Origin: Alistipes sp.
GTDB taxonomy: Bacteria; Bacteroidota; Bacteroidia; Bacteroidales; Rikenellaceae
Reading direction: 5' to 3'
DNA: 6,255 bases
Assembly (NCBI GenBank): GCA_017561105.1
Contig: JAFZDR010000098.1
Span: 1 to 6,255 of the forward strand
Part shown: positions 1 through 6,255 of the stretch, in pieces
Layout of the letters: each line of letters starts with the position of its first letter
Position numbering within the stretch: position 1 is the first letter of the stretch
Notes under the pieces: generated by a model
What the model was told of the DNA's origin: nothing
Seen by the model: the letters and a program-made list of their open reading frames with translations, nothing else
Database searches by the model: none
Program-made: the position numbers and the translations under genes

Positions 1-105
1 CTCGTCGTTCTCGCTTCCGAAGCCCGGAAGGAGCACGCTATCGCCATAGCCGCCCTCGACAGCTACCTCGAAAATCTCAATTTCTGGCTTAAAATAATTT
101 TTCAT
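1..105 (-). CDS. Small conserved peptide ORF, copy 1 (3' end outside window)
   Basis: This ORF starts at ATG (103-105) and stays open to the window edge, giving 35 visible residues. It begins MKNYFKPEIEIFEVAVEGG and continues YGDSVLLPGFGSENDE. By comparison with the complete copy at 3908-4024, only Leu-Val-Tyr and a stop should be missing. An in-frame TAA 15 nt upstream of the ATG fixes the start. It lies 19 nt after the stop of the large lipoprotein gene, with no room for a terminator or promoter, so it is probably co-transcribed and translated from the same mRNA. Against the second copy, 31 of 35 residues match, and 14 of 18 nucleotide differences are synonymous, which argues for real coding. 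It has no signal peptide, membrane segment or cysteine. The first half is charged and hydrophobic; the second is Gly-rich with an acidic end. I do not recognise the family. Short MK-x-Y-x-KPE-type ORFs near fimbrillin-like genes are my general impression of Bacteroidales genomes, not a verified match. Confidence 0.8.
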   Translation of the reverse strand, partial: MKNYFKPEIEIFEVAVEGGYGDSVLLPGFGSENDE

Positions 106-436
106 ACTCGTAACTGTTTAAGGGTTATTTAACTGTTGGCTTTGCTGTCAATGCGCTACAACCGTCGTAGTTGTCTACACCTGTCCAATCGGTCGTACCA
201 CCATAGATGTAGTTGAAGAAGTTCGACGCATCGAGAGTGTATGTCTTATACGCCTCGTCCTCAGGATTGTACTCACCCAACGCACGACCGCCAACCTGGC
301 AGTTTGTAGCGAGTGTTGCAGTTGCACGAGGTGTACCCATAATCCAACCAACATTGGTGAGTCCGTGAGCGTTGATTGTGCAGTAGCTCTGCGCTCCGGC
401 GATAGGCGAGAGAGTATCACCGACTATACCTCCGAC
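1..436 (-). repeat. Diverged duplicate segment A: large-protein tail plus small ORF
   Basis: This segment covers the last 103 codons of the 125-3754 gene, the 19-nt linker and the visible small ORF. It is homologous in order and orientation to 3908-4365. By hand, the protein tails share about 59 identical positions of 103, and the small ORFs share 87 of 105 nucleotides. The linkers also align (CCCTTAAACAGTTACGAGT here). This is an old direct duplication of a gene pair, not a recent exact repeat. The boundary given is where the tail alignment is clear; the repeat regions upstream are also related but cannot be aligned reliably by eye. Confidence 0.75.
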
Positions 437-3400
437 GAAGGCTTTATCGTTTGGTACATCAATGCCACTGATAGATATATCGCCAGTGTTAATGAGCTGA
501 GCATCCGAATTAACAACACCCTCCTTGTTCAGATGGCCAAACACACCACCAACATATAGCGAAGGAGACTTCAAGTTAGAGACTGTGATATTACCCGCGT
601 TGTAGATATCAGATGTGATAGCACCTCCAGTGTGATATGCAACATATCCACCTACGGCAGTTTTAGTTGTTGCAATGGTTTTTGCACCTGTCTTATTTCC
701 TACTGTGATGTTACCAGCATTATAGCACTGTGGATATTCACTATCCTTTACGATTGTAGATACCGACGAGCCTGCTATTACACCACTAACATAGATGTTT
801 TTGAAGGTCTTACCCTCTGCGATGATGTCGCCATCGTTGGAGCAACCCTTTAAGGTGGTTACGCCTCCGCCCTTCCAGCCAATGTAGCTACCGAGACAAA
901 GGTCCTCTGTTGCCGACGAACTTGGAGTGGTCACCATTGTTGCGTGGTTGTGGCAACCCAAGAACTCTACTAATGTCTTCTTTGCAGTGTAAGCTATATA
1001 TCCTCCGATATAGAGATCGCCATTGGTGTGCTGTGCTCCGCAAGTAATAGTCGCCGTTTTGGTCAATGAGCAGTTCTTGAAGATTTGAACATTATCGGCG
1101 TTATCATTTGCGGGATAACCCAAGAAACCACTGATAACAGCATATTTCGAGGCGCTTGATTCAAATGAAGTTTTGTCAGTCAAGAGAATCTTACCGCTGA
1201 ATTTGCAATTTGTCAAGGTCCACAATCCTGTACCATAACCGCCATAACCGCCAATTTGAATCTGGTCATTCTTGGTGAACTTACCGTGGATGTTAATCTC
1301 GCCCGCAAAGTCGCAATCAGTGCAAACAGTTGGAGCGGTGAACATTGAGTGGAAACCCGCAGTTTTCATCTTACCTGCAAATGTGTAGCCCTCGATAGGA
1401 GTAGCAACACCTGTCTCGAGATTCACATCGTAACCTACATACATCTTTGTAGTGGCGATGGTGTTGTCGATGGTCACGGTTGTACCATATTGAGTATATG
1501 CGTGAATGGCTCCGAATGCCAACTCAATATCCTTGTTGCTGAAATCCTTAACAGTCATAATACCACTTGAGATGCAATCCACGATATTCACAGGTACGAG
1601 TTTGTTCTTAATATTGCCATAACCATAGATACCGCCAATTACGCGAAGACCTGAATGGACAGCATCGGCAGCGACATTGTAGACAATGTTACCTGTATTC
1701 TTGCAACCGGTTATGTTGAACGGAACATTTAGAGTCTGATCAGCTGCGATATATCCCTGAGCCAAGATACCACCAATGTTTGTAATGGCTGCTACTGCAA
1801 GGTCGTGAACGAGAGTACCGTGATTCTCGCAGTTGATCATATTAGCCGAGGAGTTGGTAGCCAAAATACCTGCAAGGTAGGTGTTTGCTACAGAGCCCTC
1901 AATTGTAAGCTTACCATAATTCTTCGATTTCGAGATATCGGCTGTAGAGGCATATGCCATACCAGCGAGGTAAGTATTGCCATTCTTTGCATCAGCATCA
2001 CTCTTTACAATGAAGCAACCTTTTGTAGCGTCAGTAGCCGAGCCATTTACGAGATTGCTGGTCTCCGTGTTAATCGAGCCCGAGATACCACCTGCACGAT
2101 ACTCCTGACCATTACCTACACCGTAGAGATAGCCACATCCCAAGTTTGTGAGGTCCGAAACCTCATTAGAACCGCTGTTCAAGGTGCCCGAAATACCACC
2201 AATAACGAACGTGTTGCGACGAATAGCTCCCTCGCTAACGGTGATGTCACCGTGGTTTGTACACTTCTTGAAGACCTTGATTGCTCCCGACACGTTTGAA
2301 CCACCGGTCATAGCACCGAGGTGGTGAGCCTTGCTCTTTGTGTGCTTAGCGTTGTAGGTGAAGTTACCATAGTTCTCAGAGTCGGTAATCGACGAACCAC
2401 CTGCAATCATACCGATCATTGCGCCACCCTTTACCGAGAAACCTGTCTCGTGAGCGTCGTTCCACATCGAAGTAACGGTTACGTTGATGTGGTTCTCGCA
2501 ATTTGTCATTGTTGAACCGTCGAGGATACCAACCATACCGCCAAGGCAGACATCGTAGTAGTCACCGATGATGGTTGTAACATTGTGAGTAGTGTTGTTC
2601 ACCTCTACTGCACCCGAAGTGTAGCAGTTCTCCAACTTACCGCCAATCAAGTGGTATGCGATAGCTCCCGACAACACCGAAGTCTGCTCACCGTGAACAT
2701 ACGACTCGGTCTCAACGATATTCACATCGGTAAGTTTCACATTCTTGATAGTAGCCTCGGTAGTGCCAAACAACGGAGCCGATAAACCCTTAATCTCGAA
2801 GTTACCACCATCGAATGTGAATGCGCCATACTCGGCGATGGTTGTCCACGCCTCGCCAGTCATATCGATAGCTGCAGTAACAACTGCCGATGTTGTAGGA
2901 TTTGCAGCAAAGGCGATAAGTGCCTCCTTGCTGTCGATCTCGATAACATCACCCTCGGTAACGTTAGCGGTGAACTCGAATGGAGTGAACTCACGTACAA
3001 CACCTGCCGAAACAGCCTTAGCCGATGTGTCGAACTTAACGAGCATCTTCTCACCCGATGTTGCAGTAAGGGTGGCCGAAACCACGCCATACTCACCGGC
3101 AGGAACTGCTACATAGATTGGCGTTGCAGTTGTGCCGAGTGCCAAGCCCTCGCCAAAAGAGAGAATTACGCTGTTCGACGCAGCATCCTTCAATGTCAAA
3201 GCACCTGTTGCGCAATCAACCTCGTAAGTACCTGCGAGGTTGCCACCCTCAGCCTCAACGGTCAAGCTCGATAATGTCACCGAGCCCGAAACATCGAAGC
3301 GGAGTGCACCTGCAAGGTGGTACATCTGGATAGCCTCGTTTGCGCTTGCTGCATAACCATACATCGGAGCTGCACCCGCTGCAAAAGTGCCCTCAACATA

Positions 3401-3754
3401 CTCCTGCGATGCAGGGAATGTTACCTCGTTAGCCGAGGTTGCAGGGTAAACCACGCAGTAAGGGTGCTCGAGAGCACCTGCGAAGGTGAATGTTGCATTT
3501 GCTGCGCCCGCCTCATCTGTCGAGAGAGCGTTCGAAGCTACGCCATTGACCGAAATCTGGTCGTTTGCGCTCCAATAGAGCGGATAGACGCCGTCAGCCT
3601 TCTCGCCGAGCTGAGTACGCGACTCCTCGAGCGAAACAGTGATGGTGGTCTGACCTCCGACTGCTACGCCGAGGTCCTCAGTTACATCTGTTGTACAAGC
3701 AAAGCTTGCAACTAACACTGCAACCGCCAAGAAAAGTTTTGTCAAATTTTTCAT
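125..3754 (-). CDS. Large fimbrillin-like lipoprotein with GLUG-like beta-helix repeats
   Basis: Complete 1209-residue protein, probably a surface adhesin or pilus-associated lipoprotein. Residues 1-20 form a signal peptide: Lys near the start, a hydrophobic core, then SFAC with Cys20 as the likely lipidated residue. The lipobox is not canonical but is plausible. Acidic residues follow within seven positions (D23, E26, D27). Residues about 33-263 resemble the Mfa/FimA-like fimbrillin family: an SRTQL strand near 45-49, YWSANDQISV at 60-69, a VYPA strand at 102-105, and GALRFDV at 149-155. Residues 270-345 look like the usual entry into GLUG-type beta-helices (a DMTG segment, then FDGG, IKGL and IKNVKL). 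From about 360 to 1106, repeats alternate a Gly-Gly strand (IGGISG, AGGISG, VGGVFG) with an N-C-x-N-x-G-x-I strand such as NCENHGTLV. Residues 1107-1209 are a conserved tail shared with the neighbouring large protein. Start: the first ATG after a good promoter, directly preceding the signal peptide. The ligand is unknown. Confidence 0.93.
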   Translation of the reverse strand: MKNLTKLFLAVAVLVASFACTTDVTEDLGVAVGGQTTITVSLEESRTQLGEKADGVYPLYWSANDQISVNGVASNALSTDEAGAANATFTFAGALEHPYCVVYPATSANEVTFPASQEYVEGTFAAGAAPMYGYAASANEAIQMYHLAGALRFDVSGSVTLSSLTVEAEGGNLAGTYEVDCATGALTLKDAASNSVILSFGEGLALGTTATPIYVAVPAGEYGVVSATLTATSGEKMLVKFDTSAKAVSAGVVREFTPFEFTANVTEGDVIEIDSKEALIAFAANPTTSAVVTAAIDMTGEAWTTIAEYGAFTFDGGNFEIKGLSAPLFGTTEATIKNVKLTDVNIVETESYVHGEQTSVLSGAIAYHLIGGKLENCYTSGAVEVNNTTHNVTTIIGDYYDVCLGGMVGILDGSTMTNCENHINVTVTSMWNDAHETGFSVKGGAMIGMIAGGSSITDSENYGNFTYNAKHTKSKAHHLGAMTGGSNVSGAIKVFKKCTNHGDITVSEGAIRRNTFVIGGISGTLNSGSNEVSDLTNLGCGYLYGVGNGQEYRAGGISGSINTETSNLVNGSATDATKGCFIVKSDADAKNGNTYLAGMAYASTADISKSKNYGKLTIEGSVANTYLAGILATNSSANMINCENHGTLVHDLAVAAITNIGGILAQGYIAADQTLNVPFNITGCKNTGNIVYNVAADAVHSGLRVIGGIYGYGNIKNKLVPVNIVDCISSGIMTVKDFSNKDIELAFGAIHAYTQYGTTVTIDNTIATTKMYVGYDVNLETGVATPIEGYTFAGKMKTAGFHSMFTAPTVCTDCDFAGEINIHGKFTKNDQIQIGGYGGYGTGLWTLTNCKFSGKILLTDKTSFESSASKYAVISGFLGYPANDNADNVQIFKNCSLTKTATITCGAQHTNGDLYIGGYIAYTAKKTLVEFLGCHNHATMVTTPSSSATEDLCLGSYIGWKGGGVTTLKGCSNDGDIIAEGKTFKNIYVSGVIAGSSVSTIVKDSEYPQCYNAGNITVGNKTGAKTIATTKTAVGGYVAYHTGGAITSDIYNAGNITVSNLKSPSLYVGGVFGHLNKEGVVNSDAQLINTGDISISGIDVPNDKAFVGGIVGDTLSPIAGAQSYCTINAHGLTNVGWIMGTPRATATLATNCQVGGRALGEYNPEDEAYKTYTLDASNFFNYIYGGTTDWTGVDNYDGCSALTAKPTVK

Positions 3755-3787
3755 AAGGTTTTAGTTTTTTGGTTTATTCAGTTGTTG

Positions 3788-3819
3788 CAAATTTACAAAT
3801 AAATTTTCGGAATTTCAAA
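3788..3819 (-). promoter_or_regulatory. Bacteroides-type promoter for the large lipoprotein gene
   Basis: On the minus strand, TTTG (3819-3816) is followed after exactly 20 nt by TAAATTTG (3795-3788). This matches the known Bacteroidota sigma-ABfr consensus of a -33 TTTG and a -7 TAnnTTTG. Transcription should begin a few bases downstream, leaving a 5' leader of roughly 25-32 nt before the ATG at 3754. That leader is A-rich (ending AAAAAACTAAAACCTT) with no Shine-Dalgarno sequence, as is usual in this phylum. The promoter sits only 11 bp past the T-run of the preceding unit's terminator. No operator or inverted repeat is visible around it. Confidence 0.72.
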
Positions 3820-3830
3820 GATTATGCATG

Positions 3831-3860
3831 AAAAAATCGGGCAAGTTTCCTCACCCGATT
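3831..3860 (-). terminator. Intrinsic terminator of the upstream cassette
   Basis: On the minus strand AATCGGG pairs with CCCGATT (7 bp). The stem extends by TGAG against CTTG (two G-U wobbles, A-U, G-C), closing on a GAAA tetraloop and ending in a run of six T. The plus-strand reading lacks a T-run after the stem, so it works in one direction only. It follows the 38-residue ORF, ends the transcription unit of the 4045-6255 gene plus small ORF, and insulates the promoter that follows. Confidence 0.88.
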
Positions 3861-3874
3861 CTCTCTATGCTTTA

Positions 3875-3909
3875 GCTAATGGCTAATGGCCAATGGCTAA
3901 AAGCTAATT
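3875..3909 (-). repeat. Imperfect 7-bp tandem repeat, five units
   Basis: On the plus strand the units read GCTAATG, GCTAATG, GCCAATG, GCTAAAA, GCTAATT. On the mRNA strand the consensus is CATTAGC. The array begins inside the stop codon of the 38-residue ORF (overlap of two bases) and ends 14 bp before the terminator stem. The central unit creates a TGGCCA palindrome, and TTAGC/GCTAA segments could pair locally. It is not coding. It resembles heptamer tandem repeats found between genes in other bacteria. Function unknown. Confidence 0.75.
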
Positions 3910-4024
3910 AGTAAACCAACTCGTCGTTTTCACCTCCGAAGCCCGGAAGGAGTACACTGTCGCCGTAGCCGCCCTCAATAGCGACCTCAAAAATTTCAAA
4001 CTCAGGTTTTAAGTAATTTTTCAT
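3908..4024 (-). CDS. Small conserved peptide ORF, copy 2 (complete, 38 aa)
   Basis: Complete 38-residue ORF from ATG (4022-4024) to TAA (3908-3910). It begins MKNYLKPEFEIFEVAIEGG, continues YGDSVLLPGFGGENDELVY, and is too short for routine gene calling. It starts 20 nt after the stop of the large repeat-protein gene. A TGA in its own frame overlaps the end of that gene, so the ATG is the only sensible start. It is the last gene before the terminator and is therefore probably co-transcribed with the large gene. It differs from copy 1 at four visible residues (F5L, I9F, V16I, S31G, copy 1 to copy 2). The segment coding for LLPGFG (residues 25-30) is identical at the nucleotide level. The peptide is acidic with no Cys and no export signal. 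A Gly-Gly at residues 18-19 after Val/Ile and Glu loosely recalls a double-glycine leader, but the other leader consensus residues do not fit. Function unknown; it could act in the cytoplasm or be a precursor peptide. Confidence 0.85.
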   Translation of the reverse strand: MKNYLKPEFEIFEVAIEGGYGDSVLLPGFGGENDELVY

Positions 4025-4365
4025 ATCTGTAGCTATTTTAGGGGTTATTCAATTGCTGGTTTTTCGGTGAGGAGTGTACAACCATCGTAGTTGGTCGATG
4101 TGCCCCAATCGGTTGACTCACCACTACCATAGATGAAGTTGTAGTAGTTCGATGCATCGAGCTTTGTAACCTCGTATGCCTCATCCTCGACATTGTACTC
4201 ACCCAAGATTGAGCCACCCAGCTGGCAGTTCGATGCTACGACTGCACCCTCTGCACGCGCAGAACCCATAATCACGCCGACATTGTTGCAACCGAGAGCA
4301 CTGACGGTGCAGTACGACTTAGCACCTACGAGGTTTGCAGTAGCATTACCCACAACACCACCTAC
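3908..4365 (-). repeat. Diverged duplicate segment B: large-protein tail plus small ORF
   Basis: This is the partner of segment A. It holds the last 106 codons of the upstream large gene, a 20-nt linker (CCCCTAAAATAGCTACAGAT) and the full 38-codon ORF. Relative to A it has three extra residues in the tail: one near residue 669 and two after the IYG motif. The conserved order of tail, short linker, small ORF suggests the pair duplicated as one unit and that linkage has been kept. Confidence 0.75.
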
Positions 4366-6255
4366 ATAGTAGTTAGAGGTAGAACCCTCAGGCTTATTTA
4401 CCTCGATATCACCGGTATTTACATAGGTTATAGAGCCTGTAATTGCGTGATTATTTGCGCAACCTCCAATATAGTTATCGACACCTGTACCGCTGACAAT
4501 AATCTTACCCGTATTGGCAACAATACCTGTTGAAGTGGCTGATGCATTTGGTGTTGTGAATACACCTCCGACATGGATATTTGCGTCGGTACTCTTAGCC
4601 TCTTTTGTTACGGTGATATTACCCTTGTTTACAACGTTGTTGTAGGTAGACTTAACATTGTATGCGCAGATACCAGCAACGTAGAGGTGGTCAGCCGAAG
4701 ATACCGATACTGTGAGATCTCCGCTATTCGAGATATTAGTATAGGTATGTGCAGCATCGTTCGAGCCACGACCAATAGTACCCGAAATACGTGTAGGCTC
4801 GTCAGACTTAACGGTACCACTGAAATTCAAGTTACCGTAGTTGTGAATTTCAGATACGACATTAGTAACATATCCTGCAACACCGCCGAATGTAAATGGC
4901 TCCTCGTTCCAACCCGCATTAGGCACATTGAGTACAATGTTCATATCGGCATAGTTGTACAACTTGGTATGAGTACCTCCCGAGAATGTTCCAACCACAC
5001 CACCGACACTTGTCCAGCCGTACTTCTTATTATAAGATGCAGTGAACTTACCGCCCATTGTGATAACACCATTCTTGGTATTGACCAAATTAGTAGCATT
5101 GGTTGTACCGCGACCGATAAGGCCTCCGATAGAGAAGTAGGTACAACCAGAGGTGCTAGTGCCGTCACCAATACCTGTCATATTTACGTCGCCATAATAT
5201 GTGATAGGAGCGTCGTTTGTGTCGTTTGTAGGCTTACCCTCGTGGAAACCTGCGATGCCACCCATTAGCAAACCCTTCATCTTGGCTGTGTTTGTGACGG
5301 TGACAGGGGCCTTGTTTGTCAATTCGCTTGTGGCAGGCAAACGACCTCCGAAACCACCAACATAGAGCAAAGCGTCATACTCACCGGTAATGGTAACCGA
5401 ACAGCCCTCGTTAGAGTTGCTTGAAGTATGCTGTGTCGAGTAACCGACAAGACCGCCGATACACAAAATAGACTCATTCTTAGCCATTATTGTCGAGTTT
5501 GCAGTCATCTTACCGCCAACATTGATTGCACCCTTAGAGTAGCAGTTTGTAATAGTCTTAACGGTCTTGTAGGCTACGACACCGCCTATACAATGGGTCT
5601 TTGCAGATGCGCTGTGCGCGTAGAATGTACTATTCAAAGTAATGACGCCCTCGTTGGTATTGTTTTCGCAAAAACCCTGCGACCAACCTACAATACCGCC
5701 AACGAACAGCTTGCCTGCATTCTCATCCGCAGCCTGGGTGTGTGAGATAGTGATAGCACCCTTATTGAGATTATTCTTTATGTAACGATTCTCAACATTG
5801 GTGTCTGTAGATGCAGTATTATTAGCCACAATACCACCGCAAATAATTGCACTAACAGAAGCCTCCGCAGTTGTAGTAATTGCGCCATGGTTCTCGCAAG
5901 CGTCGAAGTGCTGATCGGTATCACCATGACCAACGATACCACCCAAATACAAGCTGTTGGTTGAACCCTTGAATGTTACAGCGCCATAGTTTTTGCAGTT
6001 CTCGATAGCAGGTGATGCTGTATGTCCGAACACGCCACCAACATACGGATTACGAACCGGCTTATCCTGAGTTACAGCACCGCGGTTTACGCAATTCTTA
6101 ACCAAGGTGTAGTTAGCGCCAAGATTACCAACGCAACCGCCCAAGCGGGTTGTCATAACTACCTCGCCCTCCTCGTCCGAAGACTCAGCCAAGAGGATGT
6201 CTGCCTTATTCTCGTTATTCAAGAAGTAGATTTCGGCACTTGGATTCTTTGTATA
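4045..6255 (-). CDS. Large GLUG-like repeat surface protein (5' end outside window)
   Basis: The frame is open from the window edge to TAA (4045-4047), giving 736 visible residues. A TTG at 6222 could be mistaken for a start, but 11 in-frame codons precede it (YTKNPSAEIYF), so the true start and any signal peptide lie beyond 6255. The visible part is almost wholly repeats. I count 17 strands of the type GG[IV][VA]G (one has AG, one SG) with a mean spacing of about 37 residues (range 32-46). Each is followed by a strand such as NCVNRGAVT, NYGNLNF or NKGNITV, as in GLUG-type repeats. A right-handed beta-helix on the cell surface is the likely fold. Residues 631-736 form a tail homologous to that of the 125-3754 protein, including SYCT, NVG-x-IMG, NCQ, LGEYN, LDASN and NYDGC. 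By analogy with that paralogue an N-terminal lipoprotein signal and fimbrillin-like domain are expected but not seen. The Asn-Cys in the early repeats is absent from the later ones. Confidence 0.9.
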   Translation of the reverse strand, partial: YTKNPSAEIYFLNNENKADILLAESSDEEGEVVMTTRLGGCVGNLGANYTLVKNCVNRGAVTQDKPVRNPYVGGVFGHTASPAIENCKNYGAVTFKGSTNSLYLGGIVGHGDTDQHFDACENHGAITTTAEASVSAIICGGIVANNTASTDTNVENRYIKNNLNKGAITISHTQAADENAGKLFVGGIVGWSQGFCENNTNEGVITLNSTFYAHSASAKTHCIGGVVAYKTVKTITNCYSKGAINVGGKMTANSTIMAKNESILCIGGLVGYSTQHTSSNSNEGCSVTITGEYDALLYVGGFGGRLPATSELTNKAPVTVTNTAKMKGLLMGGIAGFHEGKPTNDTNDAPITYYGDVNMTGIGDGTSTSGCTYFSIGGLIGRGTTNATNLVNTKNGVITMGGKFTASYNKKYGWTSVGGVVGTFSGGTHTKLYNYADMNIVLNVPNAGWNEEPFTFGGVAGYVTNVVSEIHNYGNLNFSGTVKSDEPTRISGTIGRGSNDAAHTYTNISNSGDLTVSVSSADHLYVAGICAYNVKSTYNNVVNKGNITVTKEAKSTDANIHVGGVFTTPNASATSTGIVANTGKIIVSGTGVDNYIGGCANNHAITGSITYVNTGDIEVNKPEGSTSNYYVGGVVGNATANLVGAKSYCTVSALGCNNVGVIMGSARAEGAVVASNCQLGGSILGEYNVEDEAYEVTKLDASNYYNFIYGSGESTDWGTSTNYDGCTLLTEKPAIE

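Noticed and set aside
1805..2299. Plus-strand open frame of 164 codons
   Set aside because: It lies antisense to the repeat region of the 1209-residue gene, and its translation shows no domain, signal peptide or start context. It is a shadow of the minus-strand repeats.
3612..3620. Arg46 as a pro-fimbrillin protease cleavage site, as in Porphyromonas FimA
   Set aside because: The matching position is striking, but an R-T-x-L strand is a common feature of the Mfa-like fold itself, and nothing else in the sequence supports cleavage there.
3816..3828. Second promoter -7 box on the minus strand (TAATCTTTG)
   Set aside because: It has three bases instead of two between TA and TTTG, and its TTTG serves better as the -33 element of the promoter ending at 3788.
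4573..5268. Plus-strand open frame of 231 codons
   Set aside because: It is antisense to the regular repeats of the partial large gene. The protein is rich in Cys, Arg, Val and Ile in a pattern expected from reverse reading of Gly/Asn/Thr codons, with no upstream promoter.
6220..6222. TTG as start codon of the upstream large gene
   Set aside because: The frame is open for 11 more codons to the window edge, the sequence after the TTG is not a signal peptide, and the repeats begin within about 30 residues. The gene is truncated by the window.

Overview
The window looks like accessory chromosomal DNA from a Bacteroidota bacterium, most likely a gut or oral Bacteroidales. Three things point there: a promoter of the Bacteroides type (TTTG, 20 bp, TAAATTTG), start regions that are A-rich and lack a Shine-Dalgarno sequence, and a fimbrillin-like (Mfa/FimA-type) domain behind a lipoprotein signal peptide. 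I cannot name the genus from the sequence alone. All real genes read on the minus strand, so transcription runs from high to low coordinates.

Layout in transcription order: (1) 6255-4045 is the 3' part of a large surface protein built of GLUG-like Gly-Gly repeats; its 5' end lies outside the window. (2) 4024-3908 is a complete 38-residue ORF, 20 nt after the large gene's stop. (3) 3910-3755 is the only real intergenic gap (about 150 bp). It holds an imperfect heptamer repeat, a strong intrinsic terminator, and then the promoter of the next unit. (4) 3754-125 is a complete 1209-residue lipoprotein with an N-terminal fimbrillin-like domain, a long repeat region and a conserved C-terminal tail. 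(5) 105-1 is a second copy of the small ORF, 19 nt after the stop and cut by the window edge.

The window therefore holds two copies of one cassette, each a giant repeat protein followed by a tiny ORF. The two small ORFs are 31/35 identical in protein over the visible part. Their 18 nucleotide differences are mostly synonymous (14 of 18), which indicates a translated peptide under purifying selection. The tails of the large proteins are clearly homologous too (about 57% by hand alignment). The small ORF is thus the best conserved visible part of the cassette, and it has no recognised function. The large proteins are probably surface-exposed beta-helical adhesins or pilus-associated proteins. 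That the small peptide works with them is inferred only from the repeated linkage. I saw no RNA genes, CRISPR arrays, insertion sequences or stretches over 300 bp without a gene.
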